DNA from: Candidatus Doudnabacteria bacterium
Lineage (GTDB): Bacteria; Patescibacteriota; Doudnabacteria; UBA920
NCBI GenBank assembly: GCA_003151625.1
Contig: PLYC01000029.1
Span: forward strand, 2,921-47,419
Length of the DNA: 44,499 nucleotides
Direction: 5' to 3'
Shown here: piece after piece, positions 21,122 to 29,091 of the stretch
Layout of the letters: each line of letters begins with the position of its first letter
Position numbering within the stretch: position 1 is the stretch's first letter
Made by a program: the position numbers and the translations under genes
Notes under the pieces: generated by a model
The model's input: only the letters and a program-made list of their open reading frames with translations
Database searches by the model: none
What the model was told of the DNA's origin: nothing

Positions 21122-23593
21122 ATGGCTGACGCAAGAGAAGGAAAGTTTATATTGTGGTTTAACGAGATCGGCAAGACCGACGTGCACTTAGTTGGCGGCA
21201 AAAATGCTAACTTAGGGGAGATGTATCAAAATTTAATAAATGCCGAAAGCAAAACTTTTCCTGGTGAAAAAATTTCCGTGCCCTTTGGTTTTGCCGTGAC
21301 AGCCGCGGCTTACGCCCATTTTATTAAGGAAAATGTTTTAGACGCTAAAATTCGGGACGCTTTGGCGGGTTTAGACACGCACGACATTAAACAGCTGGAA
21401 GAAAAAGGTCAAAAAGTCAGGCAATTAATTTTAGAAGCCTCTTTTCCGGCCGACCTGGAAAAAGAAATTAAAATCGCTTTTGGGGAGTTGGGTAAAAAGT
21501 TAGATTTATCGCCCCAGGATTTAGACGTAGCCGTAAGGTCTAGTGCCACTGCCGAAGATTTACCGGATGCCAGTTTCGCTGGACAGCAGGAAAGCTATTT
21601 GAACATCCGCGGCGACCACGAACTTTTGGAGGCAATTAAAAACGCTTTCGCTTCTTTATTTACCAACCGCGCTATTTCCTACCGCGTAGACCAAAAGTTC
21701 GATCATTTTGCCGTAAAACTTTCCGTGGCCGTGCAAAAAATGGCTCGCTCTGACCGCGGTATTTCCGGCGTAATGTTTACCATAGATACCGAAAGCGGTT
21801 TTAAAGATTTAATTTTAATTAACGCGGCCTGGGGGCTCGGAGAATTCGTGGTTAAGGGCGTAGTTACGCCCGACGAATTTAAAGTTTTTAAGCCAACTTT
21901 AAAAAAGGGTTTTAAATCCATAATCAGCAAACGTTTAGGGAGCAAGGAGAAAAAATTAATATACGCCAGTGAAGGAACCAGTCCGACCAAAGAAGTTCCG
22001 GTGGCCGAAGCCGACCGCCACAGTTTTACTTTGGACGATGAGCAAATTTTAAAACTAGCCAAGTGGGGAGCAATTATAGAAGATCACTATCAGCGCCCAA
22101 TGGACATTGAGTGGGCGTTTGACGGCATTCAAAAAGAGCTGTTTATAGTTCAGGCCCGGCCGGAAACTGTACAGGCCAGAAAAGACATTAAAGTCTTGGA
22201 AGAGTTTGTCATGGAAGAAAAGGGTAAAGTTATTTGCCAAGGCGCGGCAGTGGGAGCCAAAATCGGCCAGGGCAAAGTCCACTATATTAAAGACGCTACG
22301 CAGTTAAGCGAATTCAAAAAAGGCGAAGTTTTGGTTACGGAAATTACCGACCCGGATTGGGAACCAATTATGAAAATTGCCAGCGCTATTGTTACCAACA
22401 GCGGCGGCAGAACGTCTCACGCGGCCATTGTGAGCCGCGAGCTTGGAATTCCGGCTATTGTCGGCACCGGCAACGCGACCGAAGTTTTAAAAACCGGTAT
22501 GGAAATAACCGTGTCCTGCGCCGAGGGAGAGCTGGGCAGGATTTACGAAGGGCTTTTAAAGTATGAAGTTGTGAGAACCGATTTAAATAACTTCCAGCCG
22601 CCCAAGACCGATATTAAAATGATAGCCGCGGATCCGGAGCTGGCTTTTAGCCATTCGTTTTTGCCGCAAAGGGGCGTGGGATTGGCTCGGGAAGAATTTA
22701 TTATTTCCAATTTTATTAAAATCCATCCGAACGCCCTTATAAATTACGGAAAATTAACCGATAAAAATATTATTGATCAAATAGACGAACTCACGGCAGG
22801 GTATCCCGACAAAGCCAAGTATTTTGTGGAAAAACTTTCTTTCGGTATTGCCCAGCTGGCCGCGGCGTTTTATCCTTACGACGTTCTTTTAAGATTTTCC
22901 GACTTTAAGACCAATGAATACGCCAATTTAATTGGTGGAAAAATTTACGAACCGGAAGAAGAAAACCCAATGATAGGTTGGCGCGGAGCGAGCCGGTATT
23001 ACGACCCAAATTTTGAGCCTGCGTTTGCCCTGGAAGTGGCCGCCGTCAAATTGGTTCGCGAACAAATGGGTTTGTGGAATTTAAGCGTCATGATTCCGTT
23101 TTGCCGCACTCCCGAAGAAGGCAAAAAAGTTGTTGAGACTATTTATAAATACGGGCTGACCAACCGCATTACCCCCGAGGCCCGCAAGGCAAAACACAAC
23201 GGCGATTTAGTGGAAGGTTTTGAATGCTGGGTTATGGCGGAAATTCCCAGCAACATTTTGCAGGTGGACGAATTCGCGGAAATTTTTGACGGATTTTCCA
23301 TCGGCTCAAACGATTTAACCCAGCTGACCTTGGGTCTTGACCGCGACAATAAAACCATTGCCCCAATTGGCAATGAGAGGAACAAATCCGTCCATAAGCT
23401 CATTGAAATGCTTATAAAAGAAGCGCACAAAAAACATCTCAAAGTCGGCATTTGCGGCCAAGGCCCCTCCGACTTCCCGGACTTCGGCGAATTCCTAGTC
23501 GACCTTGGCATAGACAGTATTTCCCTAAACCCCGATACCGTAATGAAAGCCACAGTTAAGATTAAGGCTGTGGAGGATAAGTTGGGGAGATAG
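21122..23593 (+). CDS. ppsA: Phosphoenolpyruvate synthase (pyruvate, water dikinase)
   Basis: 823 residues, full length. The N-terminal ATP-grasp-like domain starts with VHLVGGKNANLGEM and includes VAVRSSATAEDLPDASFAGQ. The phosphohistidine domain carries His433 in GGRTSHAAIVSRELG. The C-terminal TIM-barrel PEP/pyruvate domain has GFSIGSNDLTQLTLGLDRD and KVGICGQGPSDFPDF with the catalytic Cys. The reaction is pyruvate + ATP + water to PEP + AMP + Pi. With pyruvate kinase just upstream this forms a PEP/pyruvate node; run in reverse it would also recover ATP from the AMP made by acetyl-CoA synthetase, which is a hypothesis. Confidence 0.96.
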   Translation: MADAREGKFILWFNEIGKTDVHLVGGKNANLGEMYQNLINAESKTFPGEKISVPFGFAVTAAAYAHFIKENVLDAKIRDALAGLDTHDIKQLEEKGQKVRQLILEASFPADLEKEIKIAFGELGKKLDLSPQDLDVAVRSSATAEDLPDASFAGQQESYLNIRGDHELLEAIKNAFASLFTNRAISYRVDQKFDHFAVKLSVAVQKMARSDRGISGVMFTIDTESGFKDLILINAAWGLGEFVVKGVVTPDEFKVFKPTLKKGFKSIISKRLGSKEKKLIYASEGTSPTKEVPVAEADRHSFTLDDEQILKLAKWGAIIEDHYQRPMDIEWAFDGIQKELFIVQARPETVQARKDIKVLEEFVMEEKGKVICQGAAVGAKIGQGKVHYIKDATQLSEFKKGEVLVTEITDPDWEPIMKIASAIVTNSGGRTSHAAIVSRELGIPAIVGTGNATEVLKTGMEITVSCAEGELGRIYEGLLKYEVVRTDLNNFQPPKTDIKMIAADPELAFSHSFLPQRGVGLAREEFIISNFIKIHPNALINYGKLTDKNIIDQIDELTAGYPDKAKYFVEKLSFGIAQLAAAFYPYDVLLRFSDFKTNEYANLIGGKIYEPEEENPMIGWRGASRYYDPNFEPAFALEVAAVKLVREQMGLWNLSVMIPFCRTPEEGKKVVETIYKYGLTNRITPEARKAKHNGDLVEGFECWVMAEIPSNILQVDEFAEIFDGFSIGSNDLTQLTLGLDRDNKTIAPIGNERNKSVHKLIEMLIKEAHKKHLKVGICGQGPSDFPDFGEFLVDLGIDSISLNPDTVMKATVKIKAVEDKLGR

Positions 23594-23628
23594 TAGAATT
23601 TTATCTTAAATATTTTTTGTTTTTCGAC

Positions 23629-23674
23629 TTCCGCCTTTGCTAAAGCTTCCAACTTCGCCAAGGCTAAGTCGGAC
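23629..23674. repeat. Intergenic SAFAKASAD-type element
   Basis: TTCCGCCTTTGCTAAAGC followed by TTCGCCAAGGC, related to the palindrome coded as SAFAKASAD inside dnaG (25047-25072). Confidence 0.6.
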
Positions 23675-23700
23675 TAGTCGGCAGATAAGTCGGTCGGGAC

Positions 23701-23734
23701 AAAAAAATCTGAACATAAGTTCAGATTTTTTTGG
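23701..23734 (+). terminator. Terminator after PEP synthase
   Basis: AAAAAAATCTGAAC and its exact complement around ATAA; ends in seven T. Confidence 0.88.
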
Positions 23735-23764
23735 CACAAACCATTCATCAAATTCAGGTATTAT

Positions 23765-23860
23765 GCCATGAACCACTAGCTAAACTATTTCCCCAGTATT
23801 TAGTGGCACAGTTTTGTGGCTGTGCCATGATACCCGAGCTTTTAGCGAGTGGTTCATGGC
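23765..23860 (-). other. 20-bp inverted repeat running into the tRNA-Ser 3' end
   Basis: GCCATGAACCACTAGCTAAA (23765-23784) matches the complement of 23841-23860 with one mismatch. An inner hairpin TGGCACAG/CTGTGCCA (23804-23827) fills the loop. The right arm contains the tRNA CCA end and discriminator (23857-23860), so the structure starts within the tRNA precursor on the minus strand. Confidence 0.75.
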
Positions 23861-23946
23861 GGAAGCGGGGGGATTCGAACCCCCGAACCCTTTGACAGGT
23901 TGCGCGCTTTCCAAGCGCGTGCACTCGACCACTATGCGACGCTTCC
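23857..23946 (-). tRNA. tRNA-Ser(GGA)
   Basis: 90 bases on the minus strand. Acceptor stem GGAAGCG/CGCTTCC, discriminator G and an encoded CCA (plus-strand TGG at 23857-23859). The anticodon arm is CGCGC-TTGGAAA-GCGCG with anticodon GGA, reading UCC and UCU. A long variable arm (ACCTGTCAAAGGGT) marks a type II tRNA as expected for serine, and the T arm is GGGGG-TTCGAAT-CCCCC. Confidence 0.95.
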
Positions 23947-24035
23947 TTATTGGCCAAATCCCAATTATAGTAGCATAAAACCAGTAGTTTTGTCGAGGTT
24001 GCGGGCAGGTGATTTTAAAGCTAAAATATAGGTGT

Positions 24036-25868
24036 ATGAACGATCCAGTCTTACAAGATATCAAAGACCGTTTGAATGTTGCCGATGTAATTGCCGGTTA
24101 TATTCCGGTAAAAAAAGCGGGCAGCAGCTTTAAAGCGTTGTGCCCTTTTCATAGTGAAAAAACGCCAAGTTTCCAAATAAGCCCGCAAAAACAAATATGG
24201 CACTGTTTTGGCTGTGGGGAAGGCGGTGATATTTTTGGTTTTGTAATGAAGTACGAGAATCTGGATTTCAAAGACGCGTTAAAGATTTTGGCGGACAAAG
24301 CCGGAGTACAATTGCCGTCTTACCGGCCGGAAAATAAGCCGCAACAGGACGAAAAAGAATTATTGTTGCGCATTAATGATTTTGCCGCTCGTTACTATCA
24401 CGAAATTTTAATCAAAGACTCCAGGGGCAAAGCGGCTTTGGAATATTTAAAAAATCGTGGGCTAACGGAAGGCACCATAAAACAGTGGCAAATTGGCTTT
24501 GCGCCCGACGACTTCCACGCGCTGGAGAGGGCTCTGCTCGCAAAAAAAGTCAATCTTCAGGACGCAATAAAGGCTGGAGTTATAAGCAAAAACGAACGCG
24601 GGCAAATGTATGACAGATTTCGCGGGCGGGTGACTTTTCCAATTTATGATTATTTTGGCAACACCGTTGGGTTTTCGGCTCGCATACTCATAGATGACCA
24701 AAAATCAGCAAAGTATGTCAACTCCCCGGAAACCGCGGTTTATAATAAAAGTAAAATTTTATTTGGCCTGAATTTTGCCAAAAACAGTATTCGCAAGCTG
24801 GACGAAGCGGTAATTGTGGAAGGGCAAATGGATTGTATTTCCGCGCATCAGGGTGGTTTTAAAAATGTCGTGGCCTCAAGCGGTACGGCTTTAACCGAGG
24901 CCGGACTAATCCAGCTTGGGCGGTTAACTAAAAACTTAAAGTTTTGCTTTGATGCAGATCAGGCCGGACAAACCGCCAGCCGCCGCGCCGGGGAAATTGC
25001 TTTAAAAATGGGTTTCCGGTTAAAAATTATTGTCTTGGAAAAGGTTTCCGCCTTCGCCAAGGCTTCGGCGGATGCCCAACTATCAATTAATCCGGCTGAA
25101 GCCGGAAAAAATCAATGGTGGGCAAAGGATCCTGACGAACTCATAAAAAAAAGTCCGGGTCTATGGGAAAAAGCAGTGGCCGAAGCAATATGGTTTTTGG
25201 ACTGGCAAATGGACACAGCGGAAAAAAAATTCGCTCAAGACCCCGTTGAGCAAAAGCATTTCCTGAGCGAGCAGGTGGTTCCGTTGCTGGGCGCTATAGC
25301 CGATCCGTTGGAACAGGACCATTACATCCATAAACTTTCAACCAGGTTTTTAATTTCCGAAAAAACAATTTTGGAGCAAATAAAAAAACAGGCCGCGGGC
25401 AAGAAACCGGAATTGAATCTGGTAAACCAGAATATTCCAAACGGAAGCCTACTTTTGGAAAAGGAAATTTTAGGAGGTCTTTTGGTTTTCCCCGAATATT
25501 TGTCGGAAATTAAAGACCGGTTAACCGTTGAGGATTTTGAAAATACAGAGGTTCGGGAACTTATAAATTCAATTCTTTTGGGAAATACCGGTTTTTTGGA
25601 GTTAAAAAATTCGTCATTAGCCAAAGAGACCCAATTTATGGTAGAATCACAGTTAGATGAGTTATTAGGGAATCAAACCGTTTTAATGAAGGATTTGCAA
25701 AAGGCCTTTGCTATTTTGAAAATAGGGGCAATAAAAAAGCGTCAGCAACAGCTCCAAAATGAAATTAAAAACGCGGAAAATAGTAATAATAAAGCGAAGC
25801 TGGATGAATTAAATAAGGAGTTCGCCCAGATTTCCGGGGAGAGAATTAAGTTTGAAGTTTTATTATAA
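24036..25868 (+). CDS. dnaG: DNA primase
   Basis: 610 residues from the ATG at 24036; the ATG at 24009 would add a sequence not seen in DnaG. It makes RNA primers at the replication fork. The CHC2 zinc ribbon uses Cys36, His39, Cys57 and Cys60 (LCPFHSEKTPSF, WHCFGCGEGGD). The catalytic core has RGRVTFPIYDYFG and the TOPRIM motif EAVIVEGQMDCISAHQ, followed by FCFDADQAGQTA. Before the conserved KDPDELI motif sits an insertion of about 24 residues starting SAFAKASADAQ, encoded in part by a palindrome. A C-terminal helicase-binding-like domain is present. It stops three bases before rpoD, the classical dnaG-rpoD pair. Confidence 0.95.
   Translation: MNDPVLQDIKDRLNVADVIAGYIPVKKAGSSFKALCPFHSEKTPSFQISPQKQIWHCFGCGEGGDIFGFVMKYENLDFKDALKILADKAGVQLPSYRPENKPQQDEKELLLRINDFAARYYHEILIKDSRGKAALEYLKNRGLTEGTIKQWQIGFAPDDFHALERALLAKKVNLQDAIKAGVISKNERGQMYDRFRGRVTFPIYDYFGNTVGFSARILIDDQKSAKYVNSPETAVYNKSKILFGLNFAKNSIRKLDEAVIVEGQMDCISAHQGGFKNVVASSGTALTEAGLIQLGRLTKNLKFCFDADQAGQTASRRAGEIALKMGFRLKIIVLEKVSAFAKASADAQLSINPAEAGKNQWWAKDPDELIKKSPGLWEKAVAEAIWFLDWQMDTAEKKFAQDPVEQKHFLSEQVVPLLGAIADPLEQDHYIHKLSTRFLISEKTILEQIKKQAAGKKPELNLVNQNIPNGSLLLEKEILGGLLVFPEYLSEIKDRLTVEDFENTEVRELINSILLGNTGFLELKNSSLAKETQFMVESQLDELLGNQTVLMKDLQKAFAILKIGAIKKRQQQLQNEIKNAENSNNKAKLDELNKEFAQISGERIKFEVLL
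25047..25072. repeat. In-frame SAFAKASAD-type palindrome in dnaG
   Basis: TCCGCCTTCGCC AAGG CTTCGGCGGA, a 26-base near-perfect palindrome, coded as SAFAKASAD in the loop before KDPDE. Confidence 0.85.
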
Positions 25869-25871
25869 TTT

Positions 25872-27302
25872 ATGGTTAAGAAGAAAATTTCCGCCAGAGG
25901 CGGATCCGCCTCTGGCGGAAAAAAATTTAAGAAATCCCGCGGAGCGGGATCTCAGGCAAAGCCTGACCAGGCTCTGCCTGGCGGAAAACACTTTGCCGGG
26001 AAAACTGCAAAGACTGCTGCCCGGAGAATTTTGAAGAAATCAACAAAGAAGAACATAAAATCCCAGTCTGCCAAGCAGAAAATTCACAAGTCTGCGCCGA
26101 AAACGGCCCCCGCTTTGCCGGCGGCCAGACAGGCTGTTTTGCCTTTGCCCGAACACTCTTTGGACGCGGAAAAGCTGTTAAAGAAATTAATGGAAAAAGC
26201 TGCGGAGCGCGGTTTTGTGACCGAGGCGGAACTTTTGCATACACTGCCGACTTTTGAAGACGATATACAGGGCTTGGAAGCAGTTATGGATGCTTTGGAA
26301 AAACGCGGCATAGAAATAGTGGAGCAGGAAGTGGCCAGCGTTTGGGAACAGAACAAAGCCCCGGAAGTCGATCCAAACGAGAAACCTCAAAAGGGTAAAA
26401 AGTCTCGCGGAGCCGGGTCTGCCTCGGGCAAAAAAAAACAGGACGACATGGTGGATGCTTTTGATTTGGGCGATATTTACGACGACTCCATTCAAATGTA
26501 TTTGCGGGAAATCGGCAAGGTTTCTTTGCTTAAAGGCGCGGAAGAAATAGAACTTGCTAAAAGGATTGGCAAGGGTGACGTAGCCGCGCGCAGAAAATTA
26601 ACCGAAGCTAACCTGCGTTTGGTAGTCAGCATCGCAAAAAAATATATGGGCCGCAATTTAGGCCTGCTTGATTTAATTCAGGAAGGGAACTTGGGTTTGT
26701 TTAGGGCCGTGGAAAAATTTGATTGGCGCAAAGGCTATAAATTTTCTACTTATGCCACTTGGTGGATTCGCCAGGCCATAACCCGCGCGTTGGCGGATCA
26801 GTCACGCACGATTAGGATTCCGGTACATATGGTTGAAACTCTGAATAAGTACGCCCAGGCTGAGCGATCGCTTGTACAAGATTTAGGGCGCGAACCTTTG
26901 CCGGAAGAAATTGCCGCGGAAATGGGCATAGAAGTGGAAAAAGTTTATCATCTTAAAAAGATTTCCCAGGAAACAGTGTCCATAGATTCTCCGGTCGGGG
27001 AGGATGACGGTGAAGATTCATCGCTTGGCGATTTTATAGTAGACGAAGACACCACCAAGCCCAACGAAGTTGCCGGCCGGCAAATTTTGAAAGAATACGT
27101 GGGCAATATTTTATTGGACTTGGATCCCCGCGAACAAAAAATCCTCAAAATGCGCTTTGGCCTGGAAGACGGCGTGACCCACACTTTGGAAGAAGTGGGC
27201 GAGGAATTCGGCGTGACCCGCGAACGAATTCGGCAGATAGAATCTAAAGCTTTAGAAAGAATCAGAGAACATATTGATATAGACAAGCTTAGGGATTACT
27301 AG
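25872..27302 (+). CDS. rpoD: RNA polymerase primary sigma factor (sigma-70)
   Basis: 476 residues. Region 1.2-2 begins with [16 protein letters not shown] (about residue 205); region 2 contains [32 protein letters not shown] and [15 protein letters not shown]; region 3 follows; region 4 ends with [20 protein letters not shown], the -35 recognition helix. The N-terminal 100 residues are Lys-rich and unlike region 1.1, and hold repeat-coded segments: [31 protein letters not shown], and [12 protein letters not shown] near residue 178. All lie outside the DNA- and polymerase-binding core. The gene is three bases after dnaG. The matching TTGACA/TATAAT promoters in this window fit such a sigma factor. 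Confidence 0.96.
   Translation: MVKKKISARGGSASGGKKFKKSRGAGSQAKPDQALPGGKHFAGKTAKTAARRILKKSTKKNIKSQSAKQKIHKSAPKTAPALPAARQAVLPLPEHSLDAEKLLKKLMEKAAERGFVTEAELLHTLPTFEDDIQGLEAVMDALEKRGIEIVEQEVASVWEQNKAPEVDPNEKPQKGKKSRGAGSASGKKKQDDMVDAFDLGDIYDDSIQMYLREIGKVSLLKGAEEIELAKRIGKGDVAARRKLTEANLRLVVSIAKKYMGRNLGLLDLIQEGNLGLFRAVEKFDWRKGYKFSTYATWWIRQAITRALADQSRTIRIPVHMVETLNKYAQAERSLVQDLGREPLPEEIAAEMGIEVEKVYHLKKISQETVSIDSPVGEDDGEDSSLGDFIVDEDTTKPNEVAGRQILKEYVGNILLDLDPREQKILKMRFGLEDGVTHTLEEVGEEFGVTRERIRQIESKALERIREHIDIDKLRDY
25889..25920. repeat. In-frame GGATCC palindrome 1 in rpoD
   Basis: Perfect 32-base palindrome: TTCCGCCAGAGGCGGA and its complement, centred on GGATCC. Encodes [10 protein letters not shown]. 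Confidence 0.9.
25935..25986. repeat. In-frame element 2 in rpoD, compound
   Basis: TCCCGCGGAGCGGGATC as in gap, followed by nested arms TCAGGCAAAGCCTGA and CCAGGCTCTGCCTGG; looks like one palindrome placed inside another. Encodes [17 protein letters not shown]. Confidence 0.75.
26403..26431. repeat. In-frame element 3 in rpoD, decayed
   Basis: TCTCGCGGAGCCGGGTCTGC followed by CTCGGGC; coded [10 protein letters not shown]. Same family as the gap element but with lost pairing. Confidence 0.65.
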
Positions 27303-27373
27303 GAAAGATATTCCTGATATTATGATATTGATGAAATTTTAGATTTCCTAATTTCCAAATATCTAAAAAAATT

Positions 27374-27406
27374 AAATCCGCCCTTAAATAAGGGCGGATT
27401 TTTTTA
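27374..27406 (+). terminator. Terminator after rpoD
   Basis: AAATCCGCCCTT and AAGGGCGGATTT around AAAT, then TTTTAAG. Confidence 0.92.
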
Positions 27407-27569
27407 AGTGGATAACCCTGTTTAACCTTTATTTATGCGGGCAGTAAACCCCCACACCCAAAGCATAAAAAACATCTTCCCTGTTAAGTCAAAGGCCTTT
27501 TGAGTTATCCACCAAAATATATTTGCCATGGGTTTGGTGTGGGAGTAAAATTAAGGTAGAAAGGAAAGA

Positions 27570-27750
27570 GTATAGATGATTAACAGTTCAGGGTTAGCCA
27601 GGTAGCTTTTCCAAAGCCGCGAAAAGCCTACAGGCGCTTAAGCCTGAAAGTCTAGAAAATTAATCTAGAGAAAAAAGAAAATCGCATATGGGAAAAGCTA
27701 GCCTGAAATAAACCCCCTTACTCCATATTAGGATAAGGGGGTTTATTGTT
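27570..27750 (+). ncRNA. Candidate structured RNA with its own terminator
   Basis: A 14-bp closing helix joins 27599-27612 (CAGGTAGCTTTTCC) to 27691-27705 (GGAAAAGCTAGCCTG) with one bulged G. Inside are two hairpins: CAGGC/GCCTG with loop GCTTAA (27631-27646) and TCTAGA/TCTAGA with a 7-base A/T loop (27651-27669), giving a three-way junction. Directly after comes a 14-bp terminator (27707-27747). No good frame covers it. It does not show the conserved cores of RNase P RNA, tmRNA or SRP RNA. The 5' end is a guess. Strand is inferred from the terminator T-run. Confidence 0.6.
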
Positions 27751-27752
27751 TT
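27707..27752 (+). terminator. Strong terminator after the candidate RNA
   Basis: AATAAACCCCCTTA pairs exactly with TAAGGGGGTTTATT; loop of 13 bases; then GTTTTTA. Since the stem is symmetric it may also serve the minus-strand gene that ends at 27847. Confidence 0.85.
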
Positions 27753-27767
27753 TATATTTACGAATTA

Positions 27768-27830
27768 CGAACGGGTACGAACTTACGAAGGGTTTTGCTT
27801 CGTACGTTCGTAAAGTTTCGTACTTCGTAA
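27768..27830. repeat. TACGAA-word palindromic repeat
   Basis: ACGAATTACGAACGGGTACG and ACTTACGAAG face CTTCGTACGTTCGTAAAG and TTTCGTACTTCGTAAA. The element is built of repeated ACGAA/TTCGT words and probably belongs to a dispersed family. Confidence 0.6.
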
Positions 27831-27846
27831 ACTCAGTTTTGAGGAT

Positions 27847-28947
27847 TTATAAGTCTAACAGTATCGCCGCGATCCACGGGAAGACCACGGTCACATCGCT
27901 TTGGATAATTTGGTAATAGCTTTTTGTGGAGAGTTTATCCCAGGTTATTTTTTCTTTGCCCCCCGCTCCGCTGTAGGAGCCGTAAGACATGGGGGATGAG
28001 CCAATTTCTATAAAGCCAGCCCAATCGCGAACTTTGCCGTGTAATCTAAGATCATGCTTGAGTGATGGCACTACGCAAATCGGGAAGTCCGCGGAAATTC
28101 CGCCACCCAGCTGTAAAAATGCAATGGGAACGTTTTTGGATTCCTTCATATACCAGTCGTACATTAAGTGGAAATAATCCAAACCGGTTTTCATTACATT
28201 GGCATCGACAAAGGTGTCGTCTTTCTTTTTGTGGATTCCACTGTAAGTGTAACTGGAAAAAATATTGCCCATGGTAGAGTCTTCAAACCCCGGAATAACT
28301 ATTGGGATATTTTTTTCAAAGGCGGCATAAGCCCAACAGTCCTGGGGGTTAGCCTGGGGATCGTGCTTAATCAGCTTTTCTTTAAAGAGCCTTCTAAAGT
28401 ATTCGTGGGGAAAATATTTTTCTCCTTTTTTTTGAGCTTCTTTCCACATTTTAAGCAGGTGCGGTTCCATAATGCGCACGCTTTCATCTTCGGGTAAAAA
28501 AGTGTCTGTAATTCGGCGTAGGCCGGCATCGCGCAGTTCTGCTTCTTGCTCGGGAGTGAGCTCGGTGTAGCGGGGGATATTGGCATAATGGGAATGAGCC
28601 ACATAACGGTAATAGCTTTCTTCGTGGTTGGCGCCGGTGGCGGAAACCAAATGGACTTTATTTTTCCTAATCAGTTCGGCCAACATTACCCCAACTTCAA
28701 AAGAGCTTAATGCTCCGGCCACGGTAACTACCAATTTCCCGCCGTTTTTTAAGTGATTTTTTAGCCACAAAGCCGACTGGTAAGAAGCCCCGCCGTTTAA
28801 GTGATTTAAAGTCTTTTCCGCAAATTTTGAAACCGGTGCGGAAGCTTTTTTAACATTCTCGCTCAAAGTCCCCACGGACTTTCTATTGTCCGGCTCTATA
28901 AGTTTTCTTAGGCCGGGAGACAACTTACTGAATTTTTTATTAGCCAT
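27847..28947 (-). CDS. Deoxyhypusine synthase-like protein (possible homospermidine synthase)
   Basis: 366 residues from the ATG at 28947, chosen for AAGGAG eight bases upstream; a frame extension to 28992 has no such site. It matches the deoxyhypusine synthase fold: GGKLVVTVAGALSSFEVGVMLAELI (NAD site), VSATGANHEESYY, and the C-terminal EKITWDKL with Lys near 338 at the place of the catalytic lysine (human Lys329). The GGGxxKHH segment of eukaryotic and archaeal enzymes reads LGGGISADFPICVV, as in bacterial DHS-like proteins. Bacteria lack eIF5A, so it more likely moves an aminobutyl group between polyamines. Agmatine-to-putrescine genes lie just upstream on the same strand. Confidence 0.85.
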   Translation of the reverse strand: MANKKFSKLSPGLRKLIEPDNRKSVGTLSENVKKASAPVSKFAEKTLNHLNGGASYQSALWLKNHLKNGGKLVVTVAGALSSFEVGVMLAELIRKNKVHLVSATGANHEESYYRYVAHSHYANIPRYTELTPEQEAELRDAGLRRITDTFLPEDESVRIMEPHLLKMWKEAQKKGEKYFPHEYFRRLFKEKLIKHDPQANPQDCWAYAAFEKNIPIVIPGFEDSTMGNIFSSYTYSGIHKKKDDTFVDANVMKTGLDYFHLMYDWYMKESKNVPIAFLQLGGGISADFPICVVPSLKHDLRLHGKVRDWAGFIEIGSSPMSYGSYSGAGGKEKITWDKLSTKSYYQIIQSDVTVVFPWIAAILLDL

Positions 28948-29012
28948 CTTAAGAACTCCTTCTTTCCGCGAATTCCTATTGTAATAGTTCAAGCGAGATT
29001 AATTACGAAATT

Positions 29013-29041
29013 ATTTTATATTGATATTATATTGATGTCAA
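29013..29041 (-). promoter_or_regulatory. Promoter of the deoxyhypusine synthase-like gene
   Basis: On the minus strand TTGACA (29041-29036), a 17-base spacer and TAAAAT (29018-29013). The leader is about 60 bases with a Shine-Dalgarno site. Confidence 0.65.
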
Positions 29042-29091
29042 TAAATAGCAGGTTGCTGCCCCTCGACTCTGCTCGGGACAGTAACTATGAA

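Larger units (their letters stand above)
27303..27846. other. Gene-free region after rpoD
   Basis: 544 bases without a credible reading frame. It contains the rpoD terminator (27374-27406), possible interleaved stems (27408-27543), a candidate structured RNA with terminator (27570-27750), and a TACGAA-type palindromic repeat (27768-27830). Confidence 0.7.

Noticed and set aside
27408-27750. RNase P RNA, tmRNA or SRP RNA in the gap after rpoD
   Set aside because: The conserved P4 strand of RNase P (GAGGAAAGTC-type), the tmRNA T-arm/CCA end and the SRP GGAAG loop were looked for and not found. Left as an unassigned RNA.
27903-27960. DHS-like protein as catalytically dead because KHH is missing
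   Set aside because: The catalytic lysine of this family lies in the later WGK/WDK motif, which is present (TWDKL), so inactivity cannot be claimed.
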